Below are positions 8,571 to 18,024 of a DNA stretch of 64,000 bases, piece by piece. Below the pieces are notes generated by a model. That model was not told the origin of the DNA. It saw nothing but the letters and a program-made list of their open reading frames with translations, and searched no databases. Source of the DNA: Colimorpha sp045597845 (lineage in GTDB: Bacteria > Bacteroidota > Bacteroidia > Bacteroidales > P3); NCBI GenBank assembly GCA_045597845.1, contig JAZLKZ010000119.1:1-64000 (forward strand), given 5' to 3'. The first letter of the stretch is position 1, and each line of letters opens with the position of its first letter. Made by a program: the position numbers and the translations under genes.

Positions 8571-9911
8571 ATGAATATCATCATTGCTGGAGATGGCGAA
8601 GTGGGTTTTCACCTTGCTAAATCGTTGACGGAGCTGGATCATAGTATTACCGTTGTGGATCCTCATTCGGAATTGCTGCAGCGACTTGAGTCGGAAACGG
8701 ACCTGTTGACTATTGCGGGGGATTCGACTTCGCCACAGGTGCTGAAAGATGCCGATGTGGCCAACTGCGACTTGTTTCTGTCGGTCTTGCACGACGAATC
8801 CATCAATTTGATTACTTGCATTCTTGCCAAGAAATTGAAGGCGAAACGCACGGTGGCACGTATCACCAACGCTGAGTTGCTGCAACCCAACCATCGCGAC
8901 ATGTTTCGAGATTTGGGCGTGGATGAGCTTGTGTGTCCGGAACGTATTGCCGCTAAGGAAATCACGAACCTGTTGAACCATACTGTGGCTACGGAATTCT
9001 TCGACTTTTCGGGTGGTTTGCTTACCATGTATCTGTTGCGCCTCGAAGATGGCTCTCCCGTGGTGGGTAAGAGCGTGGAGGATTTGACGCATGTCTATCG
9101 CACCATGCAGGCGCGAGTCGTCGCCGTGTTGCGTTCGGGCGAGACGTATATTCCTCATGGCGATTTCGTGTTTCATGCCGGCGACCTTGCCTATGTCATC
9201 AGCAAACCGAATCAACTGGATGTCATCAAGGAGGTTACGGGCAAACGTGAGGTGGCCATCAAGAATGTGATGATTGCCGGCGGTGGCCGCATAGGTCGAT
9301 ATGCCGCTTTGACGCTTCAGAAAGAAAAAAAGGTTACCTTGGTGGAGGAAAACCTGAAACGTTGCGAGGATTTGAGTACGGTACTTTCCGGTACATTGGT
9401 GGTGCATGGCGACGCTACGGACATTGAGATGCTGAAGCAGGAGGGCTTGATGAATACTGACGCTTTTGTGTCGGTGACTAATTCGTCGGAAACAAATGTG
9501 CTCACTTGTTTGAACGCTAAAAAATTGGGTGTCCGTCGTACGATCGCTTTGGTCGAGAATACGGGATTTATCAATCTTTCTCAGGATATCGGCATTGATA
9601 CCATCATCAACAAAAAGCTTATCACGGCGTCCTATATTGCTCGATTTATCGTAAAGGGCGATACCGTTTCGAGCAAGTGGCTCAGCGGCACCAATGCGGA
9701 ATTGATTGAGTTTATAGTTGGAAAACGTGCGCCGGCTACGCGTTCGGTGTTGGCGGGTATCAACCTTCCCGAAGGCGCTATGGTTGGCGGTATCATACGA
9801 GGCAGAGATACTATTCTTCCTGCCCGAGATACGCAACTCAAAGCCAACGACAAGGTTGTCGTTTTCGCTTTGCCTTCGGTAATGTCGCGCGTGGCAAGAT
9901 TGTTTGAATAA
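8571..9911 (+). CDS. trkA: Trk potassium uptake regulatory subunit TrkA
   Basis: 446 residues with the duplicated RCK layout of TrkA. There is an N-terminal Rossmann motif GDGEVG at residues 7-12, a TrkA_C segment near 150-220, a second Rossmann motif GGGRIG near 236 and a second TrkA_C segment at the end. TrkA is the cytoplasmic nucleotide-binding ring that gates the TrkH channel and couples K+ entry to NAD(H) or ATP state. The trkH gene begins 6 nt after its stop, so the two are surely co-transcribed. Length is normal for the family. Confidence 0.95.
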   Translation: MNIIIAGDGEVGFHLAKSLTELDHSITVVDPHSELLQRLESETDLLTIAGDSTSPQVLKDADVANCDLFLSVLHDESINLITCILAKKLKAKRTVARITNAELLQPNHRDMFRDLGVDELVCPERIAAKEITNLLNHTVATEFFDFSGGLLTMYLLRLEDGSPVVGKSVEDLTHVYRTMQARVVAVLRSGETYIPHGDFVFHAGDLAYVISKPNQLDVIKEVTGKREVAIKNVMIAGGGRIGRYAALTLQKEKKVTLVEENLKRCEDLSTVLSGTLVVHGDATDIEMLKQEGLMNTDAFVSVTNSSETNVLTCLNAKKLGVRRTIALVENTGFINLSQDIGIDTIINKKLITASYIARFIVKGDTVSSKWLSGTNAELIEFIVGKRAPATRSVLAGINLPEGAMVGGIIRGRDTILPARDTQLKANDKVVVFALPSVMSRVARLFE

Positions 9912-9917
9912 GGGAAG

Positions 9918-11411
9918 ATGTTGAAAGTGGGACACATAGCACAGATGGCGCCGTTGAGGCTGTATGCCCGCATTTTTGGCATTGTGTTTCTTGTGCTTGC
10001 TGGGGCGATGTTGCCTCCGCTTTTGGTTTCGTTGGTTTCGCTCGACGGAACTTGGCGCGCCATGTTCGCCTCGTTCTTGTTGTTCGTGTTGCTGGGCTAC
10101 TTGCTTCGCAATGTTCTGGGGTCGCAGGCCGATTACGATGTGCAGGGTAGGAATAGTTTCTGGATTACTGCAATGGTGTGGATTGTGGTTCCGCTGGTCG
10201 CTTCGGTTCCCTATCTTTTGACGGGCGTGGCGCACGGCTTTACCGATGCCGCTTTTGAGTCGTTTAGCGGTTTTACCACCACGGGCTCTTCGGTAATATC
10301 TACTCCCGAGCAGCTTCCAGCAGGATTGCTATTGTGGCGCAGCATTACGCAATGGATTGGCGGACTGGGATTTATGCTTATTGTTGTAGTGGCGTTCCGC
10401 AAATTGAAAGTTGGGTCTCGCCATTTGTATGATGCTGAGTTTTCGGGTGCCATGCAGCCCAAGTTGCATCCTCGCCTGGCTGAAAGCGTGAATAGGATGT
10501 TGCGCGTGTATGTGCTGATGACGGCGCTGCTGGTGTTGTTGCTGCTGTTGAGCGGAAACGGATTGTTGGATTCTTTCTGCTTGTCGTTCAGTACGATATC
10601 TACGGGTGGATTTATGACGTCTTCCACAGGATTGACTTCCTTGTCGGGAATGACTTTGTTTGTTGTGGCTTTTTTCATGCTGTTTTCGGGCATGAACATG
10701 GCTTTGTTGTACAACTTTGTCACCTTCCGTTGGCGTGCGGTGCGAGGAGATGAATTTCGGGTTTATCTGGTTGTCTTTGTGACTTCTGTTGTGGTTGCTT
10801 CGGTTGCTTTGATTGCTGCAGGCAATGGTGCGACTTCTTTGTGTTATGCCTTTTTCCATCTGGCATCGACAATCTCTACCTGTGGCTTTTTTATCCAGCG
10901 TCCCGAACATTGGTCGTTCTTGGTTTCCGGCATCACGTTTGTATTGATGATTGTCGGCGCCTGTTCGGGATCGACTGGCAGTGGGTTGAAACTGAAACGT
11001 GTGATGATTGGTGTCCGCTATGTGCGGAATTATTTCTCCAAGATCATGCATCCGAATGCGGTTTTTTCGGTAATGGTTGAAGGAGAACGTATCCCGCCTG
11101 CTTATATCAAAAAGGTTTTTGCATTCATCTTCCTTTACTTGTGCTTTTTGGCTGGCGGTGCATTCCTGCTCACCTTGGGCGGAGAGAACATCCCCGATGC
11201 AGTCTGCTTTGCAGTCTCCAACATGGGCAATATCGGGCCTTCGCCTATGATGAACAATTTGGGCATGACCATCGACTATGCCATGTTGTCCGACTTTTCG
11301 AAGTGGACGCTGATGGTGCTGATGTTGGCGGGAAGAATAGAGATTTTTGCCTTGTTGGCACTCGTCTCGCCTTCGTATTATAGATTAAAACGGGAGTTGA
11401 ATTTCAGATAA
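9918..11411 (+). CDS. trkH: Trk-type K+ transporter membrane subunit TrkH (first copy)
   Basis: 497 residues of strongly hydrophobic sequence with the four pore-loop repeats of the SKT superfamily: SFSGFTTTGSSV, SFSTISTGGFMT, HLASTISTCGFF and AVSNMGNIGPS. The glycines in each loop would line the selectivity filter. It forms the inner-membrane channel that works with TrkA. A second, diverged trkH follows after 22 nt. Confidence 0.95.
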   Translation: MLKVGHIAQMAPLRLYARIFGIVFLVLAGAMLPPLLVSLVSLDGTWRAMFASFLLFVLLGYLLRNVLGSQADYDVQGRNSFWITAMVWIVVPLVASVPYLLTGVAHGFTDAAFESFSGFTTTGSSVISTPEQLPAGLLLWRSITQWIGGLGFMLIVVVAFRKLKVGSRHLYDAEFSGAMQPKLHPRLAESVNRMLRVYVLMTALLVLLLLLSGNGLLDSFCLSFSTISTGGFMTSSTGLTSLSGMTLFVVAFFMLFSGMNMALLYNFVTFRWRAVRGDEFRVYLVVFVTSVVVASVALIAAGNGATSLCYAFFHLASTISTCGFFIQRPEHWSFLVSGITFVLMIVGACSGSTGSGLKLKRVMIGVRYVRNYFSKIMHPNAVFSVMVEGERIPPAYIKKVFAFIFLYLCFLAGGAFLLTLGGENIPDAVCFAVSNMGNIGPSPMMNNLGMTIDYAMLSDFSKWTLMVLMLAGRIEIFALLALVSPSYYRLKRELNFR

Positions 11412-11433
11412 TTTGTAACGCAAAGTGTTGTAA

Positions 11434-12894
11434 ATGTTGAATTGGAAAGCGATACTAAGGTTTTTGGGCGTTCCGCTGATTGCGGAGGGATTCGCAATGT
11501 TGCTGTGCCTGATTCCTGCGTTGCATTTCTCTGATGGTACGGCGCTTTCGGTACTGGTTACGGGATGCTTTACGTTGTGTTGCGGTGCGTTGCTGTTGCT
11601 GCTTTTCGACAAATCTTCGGTCTCCGACCGCCGCACGCCTTTCGTAATGGTTGTGCTGTTGTGGATTGTGCTGGCGCTTTTCGGTGCGATTCCTTTCTTG
11701 GTATTGGTCCCTGAATTGGGATTTGCAGACGCTTTTTTCGAGTCGATGTCGGGCCTTACTTCTACAGGTGCCACGATATTCCCGCAGGTAGAGTCGCTGC
11801 CGGCTTCGTTGCTGTTTTGGCGAAGCGTAATGCAGTGGGTCGGCGGTTTTGGAATCATTCTTTTGGTGCTTGCTATTACACCTTCTTTGGGTATCAATAA
11901 ATATTCACTTTACGCAGCTGAGGCCTCAGGAGCTGACAATACCGGGAAAACGGCCACCTCGATGGGCGCTACAATTCGACGCATGTTGTGGGTGTATTTG
12001 TTGCTCACGACCTTTTTCGTGTTGGCTTTTCTGTTGTCGGGAATGCAGCTGTGGGACGCCGTCAATCTTGTTTTCTCCAACATCTCGTCGGGCGGTTTCT
12101 CTATCTACAACGACAGCGCGGCGTCGCTTACTTCGGTGCAGCAGTTCTTGTTGGCGTTGACGATGTTTTGTAGTGGCATCAACTTTGCGCTTGTTTATTC
12201 TTTCTTTACATTCAAGTGGAAGCGCCTTAAGGGTAAACTGGAACAGTTCGCCTTTTATCTGTTTTTGTGCGTGTCGGTTTCCTTGCTCTCGTCGTGTGTG
12301 TTGCATTTCAGAATGGGCGATTCTTGGTCGGAAGCGCTGCAATGTGGCGTGCTGCAATCTATTAGCATGCTGACAACTACAGGATCTTTGGCTGCCGACA
12401 CTACTTTGTGGTGGACTCCTTTGGCGTTTCTTTTTGTGCTGCTCTCTCTCTGCGGAGGTATGGCGGGTTCTACGACCGGTGGTTTGAAGATAATGCGTGT
12501 AATGATTTTGATGCGCAATGTACGCACCACGTTGAGCAATCGTCTGCATCCTCATGCGGTGAATCCTGTCCGACTGAATGGCAAGCCGGTTTCTGAGGAT
12601 TTGGTGAAGAACGTGATGGTTGCTACTTTTGTCTATTTTGCCGTTCTTTTCTTCAGTGTTATGGTACTGATGCTCTGTGGCATCAATGCTACTGAGTCTA
12701 TTGGCGCAACGGTAGGTTGCATTACCGGATACGGACCGGGATTGGGCTTGTCGGGAGGGTTTGGCAGCTATACGGGTTTTACGGTCAGCGCTAAATTTGT
12801 TTGCTCGTTTGTGATGCTGATGGGACGTCTGGAATGTCTCACGGTGCTGATTCTGTTTTCGCGTTCGTTCTGGAAGAATTTCGGCCTGAAATAA
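11434..12894 (+). CDS. trkH: Second TrkH-type K+ transporter subunit
   Basis: 486 residues, homologous in plan to the preceding protein but clearly diverged. Pore loops read SMSGLTSTGATI, VFSNISSGGFSI, SISMLTTTGSLA and, in the fourth, VGCITGYGPGLG. Conserved features such as the GGFGIILLVLAITPSLGINKYS segment after the first pore loop are retained. Two TrkH paralogues behind one TrkA suggest either two channels with different affinity sharing one regulator or a heteromeric channel. Both genes are in the same operon. Confidence 0.92.
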   Translation: MLNWKAILRFLGVPLIAEGFAMLLCLIPALHFSDGTALSVLVTGCFTLCCGALLLLLFDKSSVSDRRTPFVMVVLLWIVLALFGAIPFLVLVPELGFADAFFESMSGLTSTGATIFPQVESLPASLLFWRSVMQWVGGFGIILLVLAITPSLGINKYSLYAAEASGADNTGKTATSMGATIRRMLWVYLLLTTFFVLAFLLSGMQLWDAVNLVFSNISSGGFSIYNDSAASLTSVQQFLLALTMFCSGINFALVYSFFTFKWKRLKGKLEQFAFYLFLCVSVSLLSSCVLHFRMGDSWSEALQCGVLQSISMLTTTGSLAADTTLWWTPLAFLFVLLSLCGGMAGSTTGGLKIMRVMILMRNVRTTLSNRLHPHAVNPVRLNGKPVSEDLVKNVMVATFVYFAVLFFSVMVLMLCGINATESIGATVGCITGYGPGLGLSGGFGSYTGFTVSAKFVCSFVMLMGRLECLTVLILFSRSFWKNFGLK

Positions 12895-13005
12895 GCCAGT
12901 CGCCGATAGGGGAAGCAGCCAGGATGTTGGTTAAAAGTCACAAATTGTCATCCGGGCACAATAAAAACAACGCAATGCCGTTACATTACAAAATTGATGA
13001 TAAAA

Positions 13006-13695
13006 ATGGATCAAGATATACGCGAATCTGTTATCTCTTTAAAGAATGTTTCTGTCTGTCATGAGGATGGCGTGCTACTCTCCCATGTCAATCTCTCGGT
13101 GAGTAGGGGCGAGTTTATCTACCTCATCGGCAAGAGCGGCGCAGGAAAGACCTCGTTGTTGAGGATGCTTTATGGCGATGTTCCCGTAGAGGATGGCGAG
13201 GCTTCGGTTTGTGGCTTCGACCTGCAACATCTCAAGCGTCGTGAGATTCCCAAGTTGCGCCGTCGGCTGGGTATCGTGTTCCAAAACGCACGACTGCTCC
13301 CCGATCGCAATGTGTATGACAATCTGTATTTTGTGTTGCGCGCAACGGGTTGGAGACGCAAGGAAATTGACGCCCAAATCATGAAAACGCTTGAGTTGGT
13401 GGGCATGAAGGACAAGATGGCGGTATATCCGCACCGCCTTTCTGAAGGTGAACAGCAGCGTGTGGGTATAGCGCGTGCGCTTATCAACAATCCCGAATTG
13501 ATTCTTGCTGACGAACCGACGGGAAATCTCGACCCCATAACCTCATCCGAAATTATTGGTCTGTTGGTGGACTTGAACAAGAATTCAAACACCACGATGC
13601 TGGTTTCCACTCACGACTTCATGATGATTGACAAGTACCAGTCGCGTGTGGTATGTTGCGAAAATGGCACCTTGCTCGACCCGGACAACAAATGA
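13006..13695 (+). CDS. ftsE: Cell-division ABC transporter ATP-binding protein FtsE
   Basis: 229 residues from the ATG at 13006. A TTG at 12994 and an ATG at 12997 lie in the same frame, but related Bacteroidales proteins begin close to the VISLKNVSV strand, so 13006 is preferred. Walker A is GKSGAGKT, the signature reads LSEGEQQRVGIARAL (Glu in place of the usual Gly) and Walker B is LILADEPTGNLD. FtsE with FtsX links septal peptidoglycan hydrolysis to ATP. No ftsX is adjacent here, so a different LolD-like partner cannot be excluded. Confidence 0.85.
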   Translation: MDQDIRESVISLKNVSVCHEDGVLLSHVNLSVSRGEFIYLIGKSGAGKTSLLRMLYGDVPVEDGEASVCGFDLQHLKRREIPKLRRRLGIVFQNARLLPDRNVYDNLYFVLRATGWRRKEIDAQIMKTLELVGMKDKMAVYPHRLSEGEQQRVGIARALINNPELILADEPTGNLDPITSSEIIGLLVDLNKNSNTTMLVSTHDFMMIDKYQSRVVCCENGTLLDPDNK

Positions 13696-13733
13696 TTTAG
13701 TTAGACAAGTACATAAATTTCAAAACTTTATAA

Positions 13734-14660
13734 ATGAAAAAGATTCTTTTGCTTTTGGCCATCTGCTTGATTGCTCCTTCTTTCTCTTTGCAGGCGCAGA
13801 CTTCAAAAAAGAACAAAAAGGAGGTTTCTCCTTTCATCGAAGGCAAACATAAGGTGCGCCAACTTGACTACGACTCTGTTTGGAAGTTCGTCACTTTCGA
13901 CGCTAAGCATATCTATTTCTGTGATTTTGACTATAGAAAGATTGACTCTCTTTCAACAGTACGTCACCCTAATTGGGAGAGTTTTCAACCAGTAATTAAT
14001 TATCTTACAACTGTTTCGCGCTCTCCTATGCGCATCTGTGCCATTTTTGCCGTCAATCCAGATATCAAAGATGCTGATTTGCGTGCCATGCTTGAGGAAA
14101 AAGGCCGCGAAGAGGCCTTGCAGTCATTGCAGATTTTTCAGGAATGGGCTACCGCGGAGGATATGCGTAATAAAATGCAACTAAATGTGGCTCAAGTCGA
14201 TTACCGCTATTGGAAAGGTTCGGAATATTTTACTATGGAGGAAACTCTGCCTGATTTGATTCATGTGGGTTTTGTCCTCTATTTTGGTACCAAAAAAGTC
14301 AACCTTTTCCCCAGTGCCGCAGAAGGCGCCAAGACTTTCAACAACGTGAAGTTCTTCCCCAACGATGCAACTATTGTGGATTCCTACAACTCCTTGCTCG
14401 ACGAACTTGCCAATTATCTCAAGGAAAACGATCGATTCGAAGTCTTGCTTACGGGTTATAGCGACAATGTGGGTACTTCCGCCTACAATCTGGGCGTTTC
14501 TCGTCAGCGTGCCGTGGAGATCAAAAAGGCTTTGATACGTCGCGGCGTTCCCGAGTATCGTATTGAGGTTGAAGCCAAGGGCGAGGCAGATCCGTTGGGA
14601 GACAACAATACCTACGAAGGTCGCATTGCCAACAATCGCGTCAGTATCACGATTCAGTAA
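13734..14660 (+). CDS. OmpA-family outer-membrane/periplasmic protein
   Basis: 308 residues with a clear signal peptide (MKKILLLLAICLIAPSFSLQAQ, cleavage after QA/Q). The C-terminal 100 residues are an OmpA peptidoglycan-binding domain: FEVLLTGYSDNVGTSAYN, then LGVSRQRAVEIKKAL and the terminal RIANNRVSI. The middle part (residues 30-200) has no domain I recognise. It probably anchors the outer membrane to the cell wall. It starts 38 nt after ftsE. Confidence 0.85.
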   Translation: MKKILLLLAICLIAPSFSLQAQTSKKNKKEVSPFIEGKHKVRQLDYDSVWKFVTFDAKHIYFCDFDYRKIDSLSTVRHPNWESFQPVINYLTTVSRSPMRICAIFAVNPDIKDADLRAMLEEKGREEALQSLQIFQEWATAEDMRNKMQLNVAQVDYRYWKGSEYFTMEETLPDLIHVGFVLYFGTKKVNLFPSAAEGAKTFNNVKFFPNDATIVDSYNSLLDELANYLKENDRFEVLLTGYSDNVGTSAYNLGVSRQRAVEIKKALIRRGVPEYRIEVEAKGEADPLGDNNTYEGRIANNRVSITIQ

Positions 14661-14723
14661 AAGATAGTGCATCGTGGAGACTCGATTGATAGTGTTTCCA
14701 CATAACCCAACACTCATTCCCCC

Positions 14724-15647
14724 TTGTCCATTCTCGATTATAAAAAACTATGCGAAACAGAGGGCTCGAATATCCCTCTGTTTCTGCAATATTGGTGGAT
14801 GGAAACGGTTTGCGAGGGCAAGCGGTGGGATGTGCTTTTTGCCTACGACAAGCAAGGGGCTGTTACGGGCGCTTTGCCTTATCTTATCGGTTCAAAATTG
14901 GGGTTCCGCTATGTTTTGCAGCCTCAGTTGACCCAGTATAACGGTCCGTGGTTCCGCTATCCTCATCGCAATATGGATGCTTTGAAGCGTGCGCATTTCG
15001 AGGAGGAGGTGATGGAACAATTGTTGGACGGTTTGAAACATCTGCATTTGACTTATTATCAGCAGAATTGCGCTCCCGAGTTTACCAATTGGCTTCCGTA
15101 CTATTGGCGTGGATTTCGCCAAACTACCCGCTATACCTATCGTATTGAGGATATTTCCAATCCCGAAGCTGTTTTTGCCGATTTTCGCCGCAAGGACCGT
15201 CAGAAGATGATAGAGAAGACCATGCCGTTGCTGCATCGGGTGGATATTTCCCCAACCGAATTCGCCCAATTGCACCATCGCTATTGGAAATCGAAAGGGG
15301 AGAAGGATGTGCTTCCCAAGGATTTGATTGAACGGGTTTGCCGCACGGCTATTCAGCGTGGACAGGGTTTGTTGTTGGGCCTGGCAGACGAAGAAGGCCG
15401 TTTGGCGGGTGCCACTTTTGCACCTTACGACGACCGTTGCGCCTACGCTTTGTTGGGTGCCCTGAACCCCGAATGTCAGTTGAGGGGCGTTTCTGAATGT
15501 CTCTTTTGGACGCTTCTTCAAGAACTATCGGGAAGAACGCAAGGATTTGATTTCGAAGGAAGCATGGATAAGGAGATTGGCTATTTCTATCGTTCCTTTG
15601 GCGCTGTCCAGAAATCATATTTTAGTATATCAAAATGGATGGTTTAG
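14724..15647 (+). CDS. FemAB/GNAT-like acyltransferase
   Basis: 307 residues starting at TTG 14724. No ATG lies in frame before residue 26, and the N-terminal stretch SILDYKKLCETEGSNIPLF aligns with the way such Bacteroidota proteins begin, so TTG is favoured. The C-terminal half has the GNAT core of the FemAB/BioF2-like group: GLLLGLADEEGRLAGATF, YALLGAL, FDFEGSMDKEIGYFYRSFGA. These proteins transfer acyl or aminoacyl groups, often in cell-envelope synthesis; the substrate is unknown. It overlaps the following methyltransferase gene by 13 nt. Confidence 0.7.
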   Translation: MSILDYKKLCETEGSNIPLFLQYWWMETVCEGKRWDVLFAYDKQGAVTGALPYLIGSKLGFRYVLQPQLTQYNGPWFRYPHRNMDALKRAHFEEEVMEQLLDGLKHLHLTYYQQNCAPEFTNWLPYYWRGFRQTTRYTYRIEDISNPEAVFADFRRKDRQKMIEKTMPLLHRVDISPTEFAQLHHRYWKSKGEKDVLPKDLIERVCRTAIQRGQGLLLGLADEEGRLAGATFAPYDDRCAYALLGALNPECQLRGVSECLFWTLLQELSGRTQGFDFEGSMDKEIGYFYRSFGAVQKSYFSISKWMV

Positions 15648-16612
15648 TTCGTCAACTTAAAGCTTATTGCTCGAAGCTCATTGATCAAGACGCTCCTCTT
15701 GATAACTATCAGCGCGACTACCTGAAAAGGATGCTTCCGGTTTTGGACTATTATCTTGATATCTATCAGCATTGTTTGCTGTTTTTGGAGAGCCGTTTGT
15801 CCAAACCTGCCGAGGAGGCTACCTTGGTGGATTATGGTGGCGGTCATGGTATTTTGAGCATTGTCGCCAAACAGCTGGGATGGCGTCAAGTGGTTTATAT
15901 TGATGTCAATCCGGCTGCAGCGAAAACTGTTGCCACACTATCTGACGCGGTTGGCATTGGCCCTGATGTAATACTTACAGGAGATTCCAAGTCGTTGAAA
16001 CAGTGGATGCTGGATCAGGGAGAGTCACCAGATGCCGTCGTTGGTATGGATGTGATTGAGCATATATATGGTTTGGATTCATTTTTTGGAGACTTGGCTT
16101 CGATGGGTACGCAGGCTCCGATGCTGCTTTTTACTACGGCTTCAAATCCATGCAATCGTCATATTTGTAGTAAATTACGCAAAGCTATGCGTGACGACGA
16201 GATTGGCTCTTCCGAAAATCCCAACTTTTTCACGCTCAGGTATGAGTATATTCTTAGTGCTTTCCCAGGAATGGAAGAGTCGATAGCGCAACGATGGGCG
16301 CGAGATACCCGCGGACTGGTCTATGCCGACATTCTCGATGCCGTGAAAAGCGGTGTCCCAAATTTGTTGGGTGACGATTTCAACACTTGCGATCCTCGCA
16401 CGGGCAGTTGGACGGAACGTATTTTGCCTATCGCTGACTATAAAGATTTGCTGCAGCAGTATGGCTATACTCTTGGTGTAGAAAATGGCTGGTACAATAC
16501 CCATCATTGGTTTGGCAAACGCTGGGTGGCGCAACTGCTCAACGGCATTAATTCCATTCGCTTCGCTCCCTTCATTATCCTAACTGCGGAGCCTGACTGG
16601 TTAAATGGTTAA
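15635..16612 (+). CDS. Class I SAM-dependent methyltransferase
   Basis: 325 residues. The SAM site is visible as LVDYGGGHGILSIVAKQLG (motif I near residues 66-78), followed by VVYIDVNPAA (acidic residue of motif II) and VVGMDVIEHIYGLD (motif IV/V). The C-terminal part is not a domain I know. The 13-nt overlap with the FemAB-like gene suggests coupled translation and a shared pathway, perhaps an envelope modification. The substrate cannot be read from the sequence. Confidence 0.75.
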   Translation: MDGLVRQLKAYCSKLIDQDAPLDNYQRDYLKRMLPVLDYYLDIYQHCLLFLESRLSKPAEEATLVDYGGGHGILSIVAKQLGWRQVVYIDVNPAAAKTVATLSDAVGIGPDVILTGDSKSLKQWMLDQGESPDAVVGMDVIEHIYGLDSFFGDLASMGTQAPMLLFTTASNPCNRHICSKLRKAMRDDEIGSSENPNFFTLRYEYILSAFPGMEESIAQRWARDTRGLVYADILDAVKSGVPNLLGDDFNTCDPRTGSWTERILPIADYKDLLQQYGYTLGVENGWYNTHHWFGKRWVAQLLNGINSIRFAPFIILTAEPDWLNG

Positions 16613-16659
16613 GGTTAAGGTTCTCACATCACAATCTTCAAATCTCACAGCTCGGCATT

Positions 16660-17133
16660 ATGCTTATTCGACTTCTCGTTGTTTCCAAGACCGATATTCC
16701 CTACATCCAGACGGGCATTGATGAATATGTCAAGCGTCTGAAACATTATGTGAATTTTGAATTGGTGGTTATTCCTGCTCTCAAGGATGCCGCTCGACTC
16801 AGTGCCGAGGAGGTCAAGGAGAAAGAGTCTGTGCAGATTCTCAAGCATCTGGAGGGTGCTGATAGGGTGGTGCTCCTTGATGAACACGGGAAGGAATTTA
16901 CCTCTGTGGGATTTTCGGAATATCTTCAGAAACAGATGAATGCTGGTGTGCGCAACCTCACTTTTGTAGTGGGCGGCGCTTTCGGTTTCGCACCCTCCGT
17001 TTATAAGGCTGCGACCGATAAAATCTCACTTTCCCAGATGACTTTCAACCACCAGATGGTGCGCTTGTTTTTTGTGGAACAGCTTTACCGTGGTTTTTCC
17101 ATCCTCAAAGGGGAGAAGTACCACAATGCCTGA
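16660..17133 (+). CDS. rlmH: 23S rRNA pseudouridine-1915 N3-methyltransferase RlmH
   Basis: 157 residues, the usual RlmH length. SPOUT hallmarks are present: VVLLDEHGKEFTS, FVVGGAFGFAP for the knotted SAM pocket, KISLSQMTFNHQMVRLFFVEQLYR, and the terminal KGEKYHNA that binds the ribosome. It methylates m3-pseudouridine 1915 in helix 69 of 23S rRNA on the 70S ribosome. It stands alone after the methyltransferase gene. Confidence 0.97.
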   Translation: MLIRLLVVSKTDIPYIQTGIDEYVKRLKHYVNFELVVIPALKDAARLSAEEVKEKESVQILKHLEGADRVVLLDEHGKEFTSVGFSEYLQKQMNAGVRNLTFVVGGAFGFAPSVYKAATDKISLSQMTFNHQMVRLFFVEQLYRGFSILKGEKYHNA

Positions 17134-17224
17134 TTATGACTAGTGGCTATTGTAGATTGACCAGTGATTTTTGAATATCCGTCTATTTGAATATCTGTAA
17201 ATCTGATAATCTAAGACTCTTCAC

Positions 17225-17635
17225 TCATCCTTTGGGTACGAAATCAATCATGACTGACTGCTCGTCGAAGTGGATGTCCTGCAAGACGAGGCGGTCGAAG
17301 ATTTGGCTCATCTGAGGATTCTTGCCTAGATGGAGAACCAACCGACTATTGTCCAACTGCTCCAGCATGTCGGCGCCGGGTTGCCCTTTTACGCGGTTGA
17401 GCGCGGTTTTCACCATCATATCTATTGCCATTCCGCCGCCGTAGGAGAGGAAAATGTCCGAACCGCGGACTCTCTCAACGGTGATGTCGAGTCCGACGCT
17501 GGTGGTCTTGAAGAGAACGTTGACTTCGTAACTGATGCGAACGGTATGGGGCCCGCCATAGCATAAGGGCAGGTTTTTGCCTGTCTTTTGAGAGATTAGG
17601 TTCTCTACTTCTGTATAGGTAAGTTTGAATTGCAT
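17225..17635 (-). CDS. Conserved hypothetical protein, 136 aa, possibly leaderless
   Basis: The longer open frame reaches 17779, but a -7 box lies at 17640-17647 on this strand, so the coding start must be the ATG at 17633-17635 (MQFKLTYTEVENLI). The product is a compact alpha/beta protein of 136 residues with no signal peptide or membrane segment. The phrases LCYGGPHTVRISYEV and SYGGGMAIDMMVK are distinctive, but I cannot assign a function. It faces rlmH and lies just before the accessory block at 18025. Confidence 0.65.
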   Translation of the reverse strand: MQFKLTYTEVENLISQKTGKNLPLCYGGPHTVRISYEVNVLFKTTSVGLDITVERVRGSDIFLSYGGGMAIDMMVKTALNRVKGQPGADMLEQLDNSRLVLHLGKNPQMSQIFDRLVLQDIHFDEQSVMIDFVPKG

Positions 17636-17639
17636 ATTG

Positions 17640-17647
17640 CAAAGGTA
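17640..17647 (-). promoter_or_regulatory. -7 box TACCTTTG directly before an ATG
   Basis: On the minus strand TACCTTTG is followed by CAAT and then the ATG of the 136-aa gene. In Bacteroidota transcription usually begins about 5-7 nt after this box, so the message would start at or next to the A of the start codon. Confidence 0.6.
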
Positions 17648-17830
17648 CGAAAAAAATGTTGAATTGAGAACTTGTTGAATTGAGAATGGGTTAAGGTGGA
17701 AGTCATCAAAGGAGAAAAGCCCACCTTGAATACCCTCGTAACGATGTGCGGAGAAGAAAAATTTCCAAAAAATGTACAAAACGTATCGGTTTTTGTTAAC
17801 CTACCCACTTGTTTGGCATACCTTTCGTGG

Positions 17831-17838
17831 TATCTTTG
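17831..17838 (+). promoter_or_regulatory. -7 box TATCTTTG with TTTG 19 nt upstream, in a 389-nt gap
   Basis: A perfect TATCTTTG with TTTG at 17812-17815 in the position of the -33 element. The next gene starts at 18025, leaving a leader of about 180 nt without an obvious frame or hairpin. A weaker box, CATCTTTG at 17995-18002, lies closer to the WYL gene. The rest of the gap 17636-18024 holds AT-rich sequence with short repeats of the type AATTGAGAA. Confidence 0.55.
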
Positions 17839-18024
17839 CACCATCTATCTTACATAAAGTTTCTAATTATCAATATTGTAGTTAGTAGTTAAGGTCATGG
17901 TTTATCTCAATTTTCAATTCCCCTAGTTCATAGACACTAATCGCTGAATTACACAATAAAATTAAAGATATGCCGTTTTATTTCATAGGTTGTACATCTT
18001 TGCAAAACGATATAATCATAAATT

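Noticed and set aside
8562..10235. 557-aa minus-strand frame opposite trkA-trkH
   Set aside because: His/Arg/Gln-rich composition and exact opposition to trkA show it to be a reading-frame shadow.
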